Assembly (NCBI GenBank): GCA_003342895.1
Contig: PTFA01000011.1
Coordinates: forward strand, 5,072,685-5,136,684
Direction of reading: 5' to 3'
DNA from: Casuarius casuarius
Lineage: Eukaryota > Chordata > Aves > Casuariiformes > Casuariidae
DNA: 64,000 nucleotides
The notes under the pieces are model-generated. The model did not search any database and was not told where the DNA came from. It worked only from the letters and a program-made list of their open reading frames with translations. Below, piece by piece: positions 13,926-28,252 of the stretch (the first letter of the stretch is position 1; the number at the start of each line of letters is the position of its first letter). A program made the translations under genes and the position numbers.

Positions 13926-16555
13926 GTTAGTGTTTGATATTACAGCTAGATCTGTTTCCCTGGAACCTTGTGGGGATAGCTTGTAAGTATTGCATTTGTT
14001 CCATTCCTTCCTGTTTTACTGAAAAAGCAACAAACAAACCCTTCCAACCTCTCCTCCTACCCCACTTTTCATAGAGGAAGACTGCTTTGTATGAAACTTC
14101 TTAAGAAAACTTCCTTTGAAGCAGCATGTGTGTGCATGATTATTGTGACTTTACTTTCAAAATAGCAGGGAACCATTTTCTATTTGCTTTCCTAGGCCAG
14201 CAGTGCTTGGTGAGGGACTGACTGCATGAGGCATAGAGGCTCACAGTTGCTGTGCAAGTACCTGCAGCTGACTGTGGCTTGTTTCTGTAGAAGTAGCTGC
14301 TAGCTCAACTAATCTGCCCTACATAATTTGAAGTAGGTTCCTCAGCATCATTTTAATGGAGCTCTTTGTCAGCTTAATGCAGCCTGTAACATTGTTTTAC
14401 TTGAGGAATCCACGCAGACCAGGATCAAAAAGAAAGGTTTCNTCTTTCAGTGCAGTGATAGCAAATAAACAGGAAGGCTGGCTTATATTTAATTAAATGA
14501 GTTAATTAAGCTTCCATCTATTTTTTTTTCCTATCAATACAGTGTCATAGGATTAATAAATTGAAGTGTCACATTAAAAATCCATTTCAGAATATCAAGT
14601 TCTTGCAAGGACAAAAAAATTTCCATGCATTATTGCAATGCTGAACAGATGACCTTCTAATTTTCATTGTTTATAACATGGGGTAGGATTGATCTGCATA
14701 TTTGCCACTGAAAGAAATAAATGATACTGCAGCCATTTAACTTTTGTATTCAGTTCTCAGGAGAAGGAGGCAGGAGGGAATAGAAGTGAAGAAGATTCAC
14801 AAGCACCCACAACCCAATCTCTGTATAGTTTTAACACCCAGCAGTGGACAAAAATTTTAGATTAAAACCAGAGGGAATGCACTGGCTCAGTGGGAAAATG
14901 TATTTGAAATTTCTCATCATTTGGCATCTGTCTTCCCTTTCTTCTGTGATATAGTGATGCAGAGAGAGGCACAATGCAAATACAGGCAGGATGGCAGCAT
15001 GGCAGGTAAATAGTGGCTGCCTTTATTTCTGGAGCATGCCATGGCATTCAGAAATATTTCTGCAGTGCTTAATCTGCAGGCTTGATGCATGTCTAGAGCT
15101 AAGCAGAACAGAAGAGGGAAGGAAATAGTTTAAGGGCTTCTGCTGGTCCACAGCATGTTCTCTTTGGAGGTCACAGTAATTTACAGTGCAGAAGGATTAT
15201 AGATGGCAGAGGCTTATATGAGCAGGGGGCTCTGTTTTATGCCATGTGCTCATACAGACTCTTCTGTTGTGACAGCACAAAAAAGAGCAGCTTGAGTGAT
15301 CAGAAGTGTTGGAGAAGCAGCACACGGAGCCAGCAGGTATGCCACCTGTGGCCGGATTCCCCCACTCTCTACAAGAACGCATACCAAAACTTTCCTTGAG
15401 GGCCTTGCCCTGCTCCATTCCCTTCATTGTCCCAGAGCAGGTTCCCCAGCTCCGGTACCTGATTGCTGCCAGGCTTTTGCCTCCCCAAATCTGTATGCTT
15501 TTTCCTAAACCACATTTGGTCCTACATCCTCCAGGAGAAATGGAAGTCCTGGATGTGGCTGAATACCTGAGCCAGCTCCTATGGCATGTATAGCAGTGCC
15601 AGTGCAGTAGAAAGTTATTTTGGAAAAGGTCATAATATTAACCTGTTTCCATCTAAAGCAATGTCCATTGCTTCTATATCAGTTTTCTTCTCTGTACAGA
15701 TTGCTTCTGCAGAGGAATTTCTTTGCTGTTCCAGAGAGCAATGCTGCATACACAGAGACCAGAAAACATCCAGTCATTTAAGTGTGCTACACCTGAGCTG
15801 CTTGACAGCTGCATGTCCCCAATAACAAGGCTCTCACCTGGCATAACCCAGTGTTTGGAGTCAATCTGGGCAGATCTGAATTATTGCCAGCATTTATTCA
15901 TTGGGACAAAATAAGAGAGTGACTCTCCAGTCTACTCCTGCTCTAGCCTAGGATTGGAGGTTTTATGTTCTAGTCTCTGGGCTAAAGCTAGCTGCGGAGG
16001 GGCTTTAGGCTGGGTCCCTTCTGCCTAACAGATGAACACCCAGGCTATTGTTCTCTTCTCATATTACTTTCTTATGTTACTTTCACAGACACTTTTCATC
16101 AAAATGCATTGATTCTGTGAAATAATAGTTGTCAGAAAAAAATAAAAAAGGACTAGCTTTCTGAAAAATGTCTTGGAAGTTACCCAAGATGGGCACTAGG
16201 TGTGTGTATTTGTGTAACTGGGATAACTGTGTTATCCTGCAAAGTTTTCCTCCACTCATATTATTGTGGTTTGCCAACACAAAACTGACTGCAATTTTTC
16301 CAGTCAGTTACTAATCTAATCTGCAGCGCTGAGAACTGATGCTTTAAATAATTTGATTGGACTGACATGATTTTGGCCAGTAAGTGTCTGCTCATCTGAA
16401 CATGGTATAAGATGTAAGTGACAGACTTGTTAATTTTCTTGAGCATATAAATTTTAAAAAAAACAACAAAAAACCCCCCTGCCGTCAAGCTTCTGTATCA
16501 GATGCCAAGTTTCTGCCAAGTACTAATTTTATAGAATTTGTTGTACATTTGTGAA
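13926..16555. other. Non-coding DNA, no recognised gene
   Basis: No family was recognised. A 95-codon open frame at about 15,306-15,593 overlaps other open frames on both strands in a moderately GC-rich patch, so it carries little weight. The TTAATTA-rich patch near 14,490-14,510 is the only other local peculiarity. Confidence 0.55.
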
Positions 16556-16870
16556 TATTGAGGTTTCTGGTGTCAGGGTGCAGTGAGGGCTGGTGGCTCC
16601 CTGGGTCCATCCCACTGCCCGAGAGGGAGCAGGGCACCTGGGCCAGCCGGGGCAGCCCTGGTCCAGGTGTCGGGCAGGCTGGGGGACCTTGCAGGCCAGG
16701 CTGGGGCCCAGCTTGGTGGGGCCAAGCACGGGACCAGTAGCTGAAAGCTGCTCCTGGCGGAGATCTGAGCTGAAATCAGACCCAGTGGCAGTGGTCTCCT
16801 TGCAGCACAATGCTGTGGAGCCGTGTTCCCCCACAGCCATGGGGATGCTCTCAGGGTCCTTATACCTGGG
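16556..16870. other. GC-rich block of unknown origin
   Basis: About 310 bases that are clearly richer in G and C than the AT-rich flanks, with sharp edges. It contains GGCTGG and CCCAGCT words like those in the GC-rich block at 36,150-36,590, so the two may be distant copies of one repeat. Open frames exist on both strands simply because stops are rare in GC-rich DNA, so no coding claim is made. Six or so CpGs are present. Confidence 0.6.
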
Positions 16871-18489
16871 AAAGAAATGNTGACATTCACTTAACTGAAT
16901 GGCTGCTAGTGAGCACTTCCATAAATGTAATTTCTGTAACTTTATGCCCTGTCACACTATGACATGGCATAATGTAGCATAGCTTTCATGGGATTCGACT
17001 GAACTAATGGAGCTTGCTTTAACATGAAAGGTCTATGAGATCACGGTATAAATAACCTGTGCTATTGGCCTCGGTTTATATCAGGCTATTGCTCTAAGCA
17101 TTAGCCATCAGGAAAAAAAGAATGGATATAAGCATAATCCAGTATTTGAATCCAAGATTTAAAAACCTCACCTAATCTGCTGTATGCTGCTACTTTACTT
17201 GCACAGCTGATATAGACGCTGTGGTGAGAGGGTCTTCAGAATTTCTTGCACAAGGAAATGCCTTCTCAGACTGACACTTCTTTTTTTTTCCTTAGAGTTA
17301 CTTATCTTGGTTGATCTTACTTGAGTAGCAGAGTTTCACAGCATCTCTAAAGAATTAAATGGAGCACATGAAAATGTATAACAACAATCACACCATGTTT
17401 GCTCCTTGGTAAATGTAGCTTAGATTATAACTTAATATAGAACGGTGTGTGTATTTATCTCCAGCAACAGCAGTCTTTCTGCTTTGGGGTCGCTAACTTG
17501 CAAAACAAGAGATTCTCCTTCAGTGTTGAAGCTAACTGATGCATTTCATTTAATTAACTTTTGATTTATTTCATTTATAAAAACACAATACAACCTATAC
17601 AATTATTTGTTTAAATAACTCCTTATGACCAAATATAGTACAGCAGGTATGCAACTGTGTGTTGGTTTTTGGACTTTTGCAAGCTTGTGAGCTCCAAAGA
17701 TGATGGGACAGAAAGACTGAAACTTTTTGGGGGTGAGGAAAGGGGCAGAGTGAAATGGCACACAATGTGGTGGATCACGAAAAGAGGAGAGTAGGAAACA
17801 ATTGGAGGTATTTGAACATAGACCTCTGCATGAAGTAGAGATTTGAGAGCTAAACATACAATGGGAGATAATAAATCTGAGTGAAATGTCTCTGCTTTTC
17901 AAAGAAAAGCTTGGAAACTTTTTAATGAGCTGTAGTTGTTGAAGAAAGGATAGCCTCGCTTTAAACACAGCTGTATGAACGAAGAAAAGATTGTGTTACN
18001 GCTTGAAGCGTCTTCAGTGTTGCTGGTTGGATGGCCTCTTAGTTATTTTTAAAGTAGCTTTTGTGTAGCCCTCTTTGAGGTAAAGTTGCTGCACACTACT
18101 CTTTAATTGATTTGGTTATAAATGACAAATATTTCTTAACTGTGAGGCCATCTGGATCATTTGATTAGTCTGACATTTCAATCAGGTCTGTTCTGAAGAG
18201 AGCATCGGTGACAGCAGGGCTGGCAGTGACAAATGGTATTTTATTCATTTTTCTTGTCCTTTAATTTGTCAGCTTGTATTCAGCTTGTTCTGTATATATC
18301 CTGTGACAATACTGACTTTGGATTTTAATTTAGGGTCATGTCCTTGCTTCACTTGGAAGCAAGGCACCTTTACGTGGCACCTGCACCAGTCAGTGTCCTC
18401 AGACAGAATAAAGTGCAAAAACTTCAAAGTTTTCTCAAACCAGCTTATTGGATAATACGATAGGGCAAATCCTGCTAGTATGTGGAAAA
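16871..18489. other. AT-rich non-coding DNA
   Basis: Nothing recognised. A 121-codon open frame on the minus strand (17,603-17,968) has no family resemblance and no convincing splice context. Confidence 0.55.
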
Positions 18490-18615
18490 CTGCGTTGGCA
18501 CGACGCTGGCCAGACTGCGGCCGCCGCCAGTTGCGTTCCCCATCCCGGCTCCCCTCACTGCAGCTGCGGGATGGGGCTGGCTGGGGAGGGGGTGCCGCAC
18601 GGTCCCCCCGCAGCC
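18490..18615. promoter_or_regulatory. Compact CpG cluster (mini CpG island)
   Basis: Around 12 CpG dinucleotides occur in about 125 bases, including a GGCCGCCGCC core and a later CCGCACGG, in a locus that is otherwise CpG-depleted. The block is bounded on both sides by AT-rich DNA. It is shorter than a standard CpG island. It could be a small unmethylated regulatory element or alternative promoter, or part of a GC-rich insertion. No TATA box or open frame makes the promoter reading certain. Confidence 0.35.
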
Positions 18616-19694
18616 TAAAATTTGAGGGTTGAAAAGCTGTTTCATTACCATCTTCTTATTTTAAAGCTCTGCCTCTGCAGCACGTCTTGTGCTTTAACAC
18701 ATAAGCACAGCNGCAGTAGGGACTTTACTGAATGGAAGCTGAGCTTTGGGTTGTGTATCAGGTTTGGCCTTTGTTTGCAATCACTTCCCTCGTTGGCAGA
18801 GCATAAGGCGCTGTCAGGTGTTTTCTCCTGAACCCATCATCCTGTGAGCAAAGTCTTCTTGGACAATAAAGGTACCAATCAAATCGGATCTGAATGTAGC
18901 AGTCAATTATGGGCAACCAATAACCATGAGAAGGAATATAATAAGAAATCAGCAAGGCGTAGAGAGTTATTAGACCTCTCTCTGGAAAGCTACAGTGGCA
19001 GATAAGCTCCAAAAGTCTGTGTGACTAAGTAAGCTAACTCTTCTCTGAATAATAACTTAGATGCTAGATCAAATCTTGAGACTGTTGTTTTTTCCATTAG
19101 GGAGGTATATCATTATTTCAGCATTTACACTGGTGTAGCCAGACGTACAGGCTGTTTTGCTGTAAAATATTCCTCAGCCAGAGAGCAGTTGGATGAGCTA
19201 TAAGGTGCTACCAAGAACACATCCTGCTGCTGCACTCTCAAACTGAGAAATTCCCAGCACTGAAGCTGTGTGTTTCTCAGCATCAGAGAGACTGGGTATC
19301 TCATTGCGAGCTTCCTTGCCTAGGGCTTATCCCAGGGATTAGACACCATGAATTAACTGGTTTTTTGTTTGTTTTCCCAGGACTGAATCTCTCACGCTAA
19401 AAGTGCTAAAGAAAGTTAGAGACATAAACCAAGATGTCAAGGTAATATTCTTTCTTATTAAAAACTAAGTGTACCCTTAGAGCTATGAGGGAGATAACAT
19501 ACTGTTAGTGAATTTGGTGAATTTTTNTTAGTGAATTTTTCTTTTTTTATTGCTTTGCCTGGTAGAGTAAAATGACCAACATATGTTAAAGGATGTTTAA
19601 CAGAAGTTTAAACCTTGAGGAAAATGCTAAAAACTATTTTGTAATGGTACCCTTTGAAAATCCAAACTTTGCTACAGTACATTTGAATTTACTG

Positions 19695-19711
19695 TATATA
19701 TATATATATAT
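19695..19711. repeat. (TA)n microsatellite
   Basis: Eight TA units, followed about 25 bases later by a second short TA run (near 19,740-19,750). Simple repeat. Confidence 0.9.
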
Positions 19712-22700
19712 TTACTTTTAAAATACGATTTGTTATTTTTATATATATATGATTTATTTATTATCAGATTAAACAGATCACCTTTAATATTGGCAACACT
19801 GCTAGGGTCACAACCCCCTCACATTTTTTTTAACAAAGCCCCTAAGAACTGTAGTGACTGTATTAGTGTTTCATGAAAATTCTTGATGTCAAAACCACCT
19901 ATTCTTATGATCCATGTTCCAGTCACAAGGCTTCATTGTCTCTTTACTTAATAAGTGAAAACTTCTATTTGTTTGAATCAAAAAAAATATCATAATGACA
20001 AGCTACGAAGTCTTAACCAGGTAGGCCTTACAGGAACCCAGTTCCTTCCTGCATAAATCATCATCAAAATTACCTGATAGTTAACATTATTCTTTTAAAT
20101 AGATGCTTGGCAATATATGCCTTCAAATCTTTTCTCTTAAATTCATAAAGAATTTCTAAAATTCTTGATTTTTTTATTAATGTCTCTCTAGTAATCAATT
20201 ATTGAAGCATTTACCAAAATTTTAGCATCACTTTATTTCTTTGTTAAAGCAGGAAGAGAGATCCAGTTTGATTAAACTAGCCATAGACATAGTTACATTA
20301 TGTTCATGCTGCTTAGTGTTCAAGCATATTATCCTCTTTAAGGTTCTCACTATNTGTAAGATACCTTTGAAGAAGAAATGCCATCTTAAAAACCATGTGT
20401 GTAAGCTTTTTAAAGAAAATGTTACCTTGATAAAGTAGCTTTATTGTTGACCTCTCTTCAGTTTCAGTGCTTCCTGCTACTTTCAATGTCTCTGAGGGAT
20501 ATATGCATTAAGATGAAACTTTATTTCATATAACAGATCAAGACAATATTAACAACTCTTTTGTATTGGAACTTCAGAAAGAAAAATCTAACAAATTACC
20601 TTGAACTCTATTCTTTTGTAACTTTAATGTTATTTTCATGTGTTATGTTACGATTTCTATAGTAAGTTCCAGTTCAAGGCATAACTGCGTATGTCTTTAT
20701 ACAGAATACAAGTGTGTATTGAATTCAGGCTCCTCTTAAGTTTTATGCTGTTTTGGTCTGAAGTAAATAGAAATGCTATGTAAAAATGCCACCTCTGCAA
20801 GAATTCCAGATTGCTCAAAGTATTGTCTGCTTTTAAGAGGATTAGATGCTAGAAGTGGGGGAAAAAATTACTCTTCCTGTGGTGACTTTTTTTTTTCTGA
20901 AGCAGAAATATGGGGAACTATTTTGGTCCAACTTCTGACTGTCCCTTCTCATAGGAAAACTCCCATTGGTTTCAATGAGGGCGACTGGAAGTGAGTGGCC
21001 ATTGCCTAATGCACTTCTTGTTTTAGTTTTACAGTAGTAAGTTCAAACTCCTACCTCCTGAGTGAGTTCTGTCTGTTTTACATCCATGCTATCTGAAGCT
21101 TTTCCAGTTTGGCCCTCCAAATATTCAATAATTCGAACACAGATAGCAGGGGAGACTGACTTGCTGATCTTGTAGGCAGGACATCCTGCAATGTGATGAG
21201 AGGTTTAGCTTCGTGTCTCTGCTCTGGATCAGGCATAGACCTAACACTTGGGTGGCAGGCCTTTTGGGAAGTACTCCCTCAAATAGCGTAGCCAGGTTCT
21301 TTACTTTTCTCTTTTCCCTTGCAATCAACCTAACAAATATTTTCATTTAAATTGCTGCCCCTGCCAAACTGGAAACATGATTTTATCTTCCTTTCTTCCC
21401 TGTTCCTCCACCTTCCCTGGAAAAGAACAGAATGTTGCAAGTAACTATGGCTGTTACCTCCTTTCTTCTACTTCATAAGATGGGTGCGAGAAGAGGGGAA
21501 ATGATAATATCAGGAAAATACTCTGGCTTGATAACTAGGATGGAAACTGAGCTTTAATTTTTCAGTCTTGTGCTCTTAATATTTCCATATTCATCTTCAT
21601 TCTATGTAATTTTTGAAGCATATGAATTTTATATTGGAATACATTTTTCTTCCTTTTTTTTGTCATGTTTGCTCATAAATACTTCAATGGACAGAAGAAT
21701 ATGGATGCAAAGAGAAGTATTGTTTTCATTAAATTCAGTGTGTAATAGGTATGACCTCTTCTGTATGCTTTTCATTGTAACTTATGTGTAATGTTTTATT
21801 AGCAAACCATAAACTCTGAACTTACTGGGAGCAGAAAAACTGCACCCATTTCTAAATGAGCTCTTAGCTCTAATGTCATATAGAAATCAAGGAAAATACA
21901 TTATATCAACTTCAGCGGTGCCAACACAGCATGCAGCTGCCCTGTTAGAACATCGCCACTGTAGAAAATCAGTCTCTGGTGGGTCAAGTTCCTTCTGGGG
22001 TAGTGTAGACCTATGAGGAGAAACAGCCATGTTTGTATGATGATGCATGATGCAACGATGCATGACAGGCCCACGCCACACTTCTCCGTGCTCAATTATG
22101 ACTTAGGATAGAGCAGAGCACAGTTAATAAATAAAATTGTTGATATGAAAGAAATGAAGGCAAATTCAGTTCTGGGTACTACATGGTTGCACCAGTGTAA
22201 GTGAGGACAGAACTTATTTGAATGTCACCTATGGTTTGTCTTTCTTTTGTAATGTCCGCAGAGTGAACATTACCACCTAGTGGCTGACAGTAGTGAATGG
22301 GAGAAAAGAAAGTAATTTGCACATGGCTATATGTAAGCCAGATATTTGCCTTTAATAGTCTGCATGCCATATGTAGAGGCTTAAACATCTGAAAGCAAAG
22401 ACCTGTTCGGTTTCTTTTTTGGTTCTGTCCATATGCAAGTCGTATTGCACTTGATAAATATCTATGACAAGAAAACACTGAGCAAAGGAAGAGTAAACTT
22501 GCCGTTCTGATCAGAAATCCACTTGCCTCAAATTAACTACAATAATGTAATTCCTACTGTAGGCATTTGTACTGCTGCAAAGTAGGTTCTGCACTAAAGA
22601 GAAAACAGAAAGCTGCAAATAGTGTTCTGTCTGGTGATAACAGAGGACACCTTTGTGACGGTTGTTATAGTTTAACCTGCCTAATACAAGCACAGGAATT

Positions 22701-23688
22701 GGTTTCATCTGTCCTCTGCCAAGACATTGGTTAAAATAAAATGCTTGATTTTTAACTTAGTATTAAACAAAATGGAAGCACTTATTCAAAATTTATGCCA
22801 TTTTTTCCCTAAAAAAAAAAAAATCTCTAAAGTTTGATTACTCTTATTCTGAAAAAAACAGTTTGATTGCATAGGGCTATTTCTTTGCTTACTGTTAAGT
22901 GTGTGTATAAGCAGTCTGATGAATTGGCTCATTCAATAGGCCAGAATTGGGGTGATCTTTGAGTCTCTGTGAAAGTAGCTTATGGTTAAGTTTAAGTTTT
23001 CCAAATATTCATCACATCTTGAAAGCTGTACCACATCACTGTTTCCATTTAATCTGAAAAATCAAATCAGTTATCCAAGTGGGGAGGGAAGGAAGAGAGT
23101 TTGTTTTCTCCTTGGCATTCCTTATCATCCCTCTTTCTTCTAATAGAAGAAAAAAAGCATATGAAGGAAGGCGTTTTAAAGAAAAGTTTTGTTTTGTTTT
23201 GTTTTTTTCTCTCCAGATAATGCGTTTTGTGTATGAGAAAACTGGTTTTGCTATTAAATTCTTTGAAAAAAATCAAGTAGTTCAGGTGAAAACTTTCAAT
23301 TATAGAACAGGCGTTTCTCCAAGTTTAAGCTGTGATATTCCCTGCAGCTATTAGTATTAAGGTAATAATTTTTGCAACTAATTGATTTTCTGGGATTATT
23401 GGAAAAGAATCTGATTGGGGCTGGTCTGAGAAGGCAGAAGTCTGAAGAGCAGATAGCATGCTCTTTTTTATGTCTTGGGAGACAAAGATCACCCACTGTA
23501 AGCTTGCTCCCTGCTTTCACCATGTTTTGCCAACATGCCTAGAGAGTCTGGGGAGTCTGGTGTCACTGGAACCTCAGTGTCACTGGACATCTAATAGGTG
23601 CAGGTAAAGCTGGCAAGGGCAGTGGGAGAGGGAACTGAAGTGAGAGCCTCATGTTATCAAGAGTGATCTGTGGATCAGAAGCTGAGAT

Positions 23689-23705
23689 AAAAAAAAAAAA
23701 AAAAA
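23689..23705. repeat. A17 homopolymer
   Basis: Uninterrupted run of 17 A. No retroposed sequence with a polyadenylation signal was recognised just upstream. Confidence 0.95.
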
Positions 23706-26700
23706 CATCTCTAACCACTTTTGTGTCTATATGTGTCTGAACCAGGAGCAGTATGGCTTGAGATTGCAATTGATTCATGCCAAGAAAATGAGGCAAAATA
23801 TTGATTATGGGTATTGAAACCAATTCTACTTAAGAATTTATGTATTTCTATGCTTTTTAGTGTAGCCTTCAGAATATCTTATTCTCAGCTTTTGGGTTTT
23901 ATTTGGGGTTTTATTTTTTTATGGACCAATCTCTACAAGAGATTTGTCTCTTGTATAGTACAAATATAACTTTCCTCTTGAAAGGATCATAGATCTATAA
24001 AAACATCTTCACATATATGCACTAGGATAAACCAAAGAAAACATACCTGGAGTTTTGACAATGAGATCTGAAGCAATTGTATTGTTATGGTAAAATGAAA
24101 CTCAAAGTGACTACAAATACCTGAGGGAGTTGATAAATATATAGAGGGGGGCTGGGGAGGAGGAAGAGCCTTTAAGTAATTACGAGGTTGCTTCATCAGA
24201 AGAGCTGAATACTACATCTTGTCTTGTTACAAAGTTAAACCCTCAGAGCTATTTCCAAATGCACTTTGTAATGAAAAGGACTGTACAAATGGAATACAAC
24301 AGCTTGCAATGGAGGCTCCATGGCACTTGATCCCAAGTTTGGGATTGTTTTTAGGTTTTGATAGTTGTTGAAGAATCCATTTACTTGTGGAGAAAGCATG
24401 GGCCTGTGATATCCAGAGATCACTGTCTTTGCTGTGTACAAGAGGAGAGATTGGGGGAAAAATTTCCATTTTTAGGGGGAGGGGGAAGGCCTCTGATTAG
24501 GAGAATACAGAAAAGAAAAATGGCCAAACATAGTACTTACAAATGTGGTTCATTTTTTTTTCTTTTAATCTGAACTCCACAATATTCAAATATTATTTTA
24601 TCCCNCAGCCAAAACAAACAAACAAAAAAGTGGTGTGTGAGCATTGCCGGGAGGGATCTGTCAGAGCAGTTTGTAAAATCTGGATGTCTTTCCTGTAGCC
24701 TGAACTCAATACCTGTACTGATTCAGATCTGAAACTAAATTCTGTGTTCAGCTCATCCTCTATTTAAAGTCCAAAGACTGGCAACATGATGCTGTAAGTT
24801 AATAGTCTTCAGGAAACTTGGTATTTTCTGAAATCAATCACTTGTAGATAAAAATATCACAATGCAATAGCTAGGGGTAGTGCCCTAGCATTTGAAATGT
24901 CATCTGCTTATCTTCAAGCTCATTTTGAAATACTATCTTCCAAAATACTTAACACCCTCCTCACCCTAACACATGCCTATATATACATACAGGAAAGGTA
25001 AGTATATGGCAATGTATTGTTAACTGCACAAATTGTGCTTTCAGAGCCCAGAAGCTTAATTTCTGTCTATAGGATGTAGAAAAGAAGAGAGAAGAAAATG
25101 GTTTAAGGAGCAAGTGATTTTAATCTAAGAGTAAATGAAAATCTGAAGAACCTACCTTTCACTCCAGCATTGACAGGATAACTTTAGCTAGTCATTTAAT
25201 ATACAACTCTCTTTAAAAAATAATTTAAAAAATAATTGTCGAAGTTTTATTATTTTTACAGTTCTTAGTGGCCAAGGAATAGCACTGAAAACTATTTTCT
25301 GTAACAGCTGAAGAGATAGCTAGAAGCCTGTGAATAACTCTCATTACTGAAGAAAAGGCTTCCTGAAAGTATGAGCCAATGAACCGTTAATCAGTGGTCA
25401 CCTGTTTTTCCTAATGCCAGATGTTTTATATAAATGACTACAGCAAGGGCAAGCAGGTAACTGTGGCTGTAGAAAAATATGATATTCCAAGGGTTTAAGG
25501 TGAGGGATGGTGCAGTAGTGTGAGGCTTTGTGTTGAGATCAGTAATGTGTACTAAGTATTTTCTTGTTATTAGCTGAATAATTATGCATCTATGATGGAA
25601 AATCAGCTTTCTCCAGTGGAGCAAAGAGTAACCAGGAAGATGAATTTTTATACATAAAAACCTAGTGAAACTGTTCTGGATGTAGATGCTAACTTCACTA
25701 AATGTACTAAGCTTATGGTTTGCTGACTCCTGTGAGACTTGAGCAAAATCTAAAAACTAAGCAGCTATCAGTGGCTTTACTGATTTTCAGCTAGAGACAA
25801 GATGGTCATAAAATCATCCTTCTGGTTTCATCTAATTAATGTTCATGGTCCATTCCTTTTCACTGAGTGTCTCAGCTGGGTGTATTATCATGGTGATCCC
25901 AGTCACCTCGTGTATGTGCCTATGAAAATTTCTACTGTCTTTGGATTATGAATGGGGAAATATCTGTTTTAAATCAAATTTCAAAAACTTTGGGGGTTGA
26001 TGGTTGTGTTTTGTGGCAGAGTTCCCCCACGTCAAGCTCTTAAACTCCTTAAATCCTCCTCTTATTTTTTATGTTTTTCCTTGTTTTTTTTGGGTTAGAC
26101 TTCAAGGTCAGCATTTCTGCAAATTTCAGCATTTCAGGACCAGTGTGTCCTTTCCAATAATTTCCCCATTTTGTGATCAGTGTGTTGTAATATGCTCTTC
26201 CTCCTTCTCTCTATGTTCCATCAGCATTTCTTGGCCCATGCAGGGGCACCTTCTTCCAGTTTAGGAAATACTACCTGAAGCTTAAATTCAGCAATTTAAA
26301 ATTAAACAGTATTTTTCAACTAATCTCGTCTTCAAAAGATTCAGGGGTAGGAGGCAGGGAATGCGGTGAAGGAAGAAGTAGAAAAATCAGAATTAAATTC
26401 TCCCACAGCAATGCAGTGAACTTTATTTTATGTTCTTTTATAGTTCTCTTAACTCCAATAGTCACCTTTAGAGTAGGAGTTAATCATGGGCCAATTATTG
26501 AGGAAAATCTCTATGGTGTCCATTCTCACAAGAATGTATGAATTACTAATAAGCTTATTAATTGGAATGGAAAAAGGTGTGTGAGAGGGGATGACCGGTG
26601 CTTATTAGGATATTGCCTTCATTCTGTAATACTCTTATTGCCTTTTACTTCAGTGAGACCTTTTGAAGAATTAAAGATTTTCCATGACTTGTTTTCAAAA

Positions 26701-28252
26701 CTCTTATGGCACATATGGTAGTAGATGCAACACAAGATTTTCTCATAGACAAACAGTCCCTTTGTTGTAACAACTGATGAGTATTATTACTCTTGACCCG
26801 TGACCAAACAAGTCTGTTGGATGATCAAGAAACTTTGCTGGTGTTATTAATCTAGAAGTCAGATGCTATTGAATACAAGAACACTGCGAAGAGAAAAGAT
26901 TTTATTTATTGTATCTCTTCAGTATGTAAGACCCCAAGACTGTTACTTCAGAGGATTTTCTTGAAGTTGAATCAGATTTTAAACAGGCATGTGCCTGTAC
27001 GCACACACACTTAGCTGCAAGGAAGTATGATATGGGTCTGAAAATAGGAAGTATTTGAATTTACCTTTACTATAGAGTTCTAAAGATTCAGTAAGACAGA
27101 CCTGGTCTTCATATGCCCGAATGTCCTTTTCTGCACTGAGATGATAAATGTAAATGCTAGACTCTAAGTGTTTCCTTCTTTCACAAAATTGAAATCAGTT
27201 TTTCAAAATTAGAGTAAAACTTAACAGTTCGTTAATTTAGGATGCAAAATTACACTTGTGGTACCATTTGGTGGAAATTTCTTGCAAAATTTTTCCATGC
27301 ATATTCTTTTTCCCTTTCATTAATTATGCCTGAAGGCTACTGTGTTTAATAATAGGACTCTGATAAAATGCTTTAAACAAAATTATGATGGCTGCTACAG
27401 CATACATCGATGTAATGAAAGTGCTGTTGCAGTCAGTAACGTGACAGTGAAAAACAAGAGTGGGGTGCCTCATTTATATGACCTACAGCTGATTCACATT
27501 CAGTTTTCTCAGTTAAGTAACCCCTTGAATTTTGTTAGGTAATACTTGTTTGAGAGCAAAGCAAGCAGGATCTAGCTCTTTAAAGATCTGTGAAACTGCA
27601 ACTTGGGCTTTTGCCAATATTTCTTAATTGAAAGGAAGATTGAGACAAAATTATAGCATTTTGTATGCCAATGACTGCTTGCAGCTTGTTAATTCACTTT
27701 TTTCGAATCTCAATGAAGCATTCTTGCATAAATAAAACATACTATTAAATGATGTGCAAGATGTATTTTATGCAACTAAATAAGGCATAACAAATTGGTC
27801 TGGATTATTGGCCATATATAGCTTTGCTATATGAAGTACTAGAGGGGAAAAAGTAATCTATCGAGGGAAAGCACGCTAAGAGCCTTGCTAGAAACAGCAT
27901 GAAGAGAAAGATTGAAATTGCAGGTAAAACAGAAAAACTTATCTGCATAGCCAGTGTTCCTGAATATTCTTATACAAAATCTCTTGTTTTCAGAAGGACA
28001 AAAATGGAAGATACTATATTAATATTAGGTCAAATCCTGTTCATCTGTCATTTGGAAGAGTTTCTCTTGCACAAGCAGGAATATCTTTGTTAGCATTAAG
28101 AACCCTGTCAAGAGACAAACCCTTGACAGTATATTACTTGCCCAGGTATCAGTTAGTTACTGATCACTTCAAGAATGTCCTAAACAAATCCATTCAGACC
28201 ATCAGGTGAACCTAACTGTAATCATTAATACAGCACAAGTAAATTAGCACTT

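Noticed and set aside
15306..15593. 95-codon frame with a fairly protein-like composition
   Set aside because: Overlapping frames on both strands are also open in this patch, so openness reflects composition; no splice acceptor stands out.
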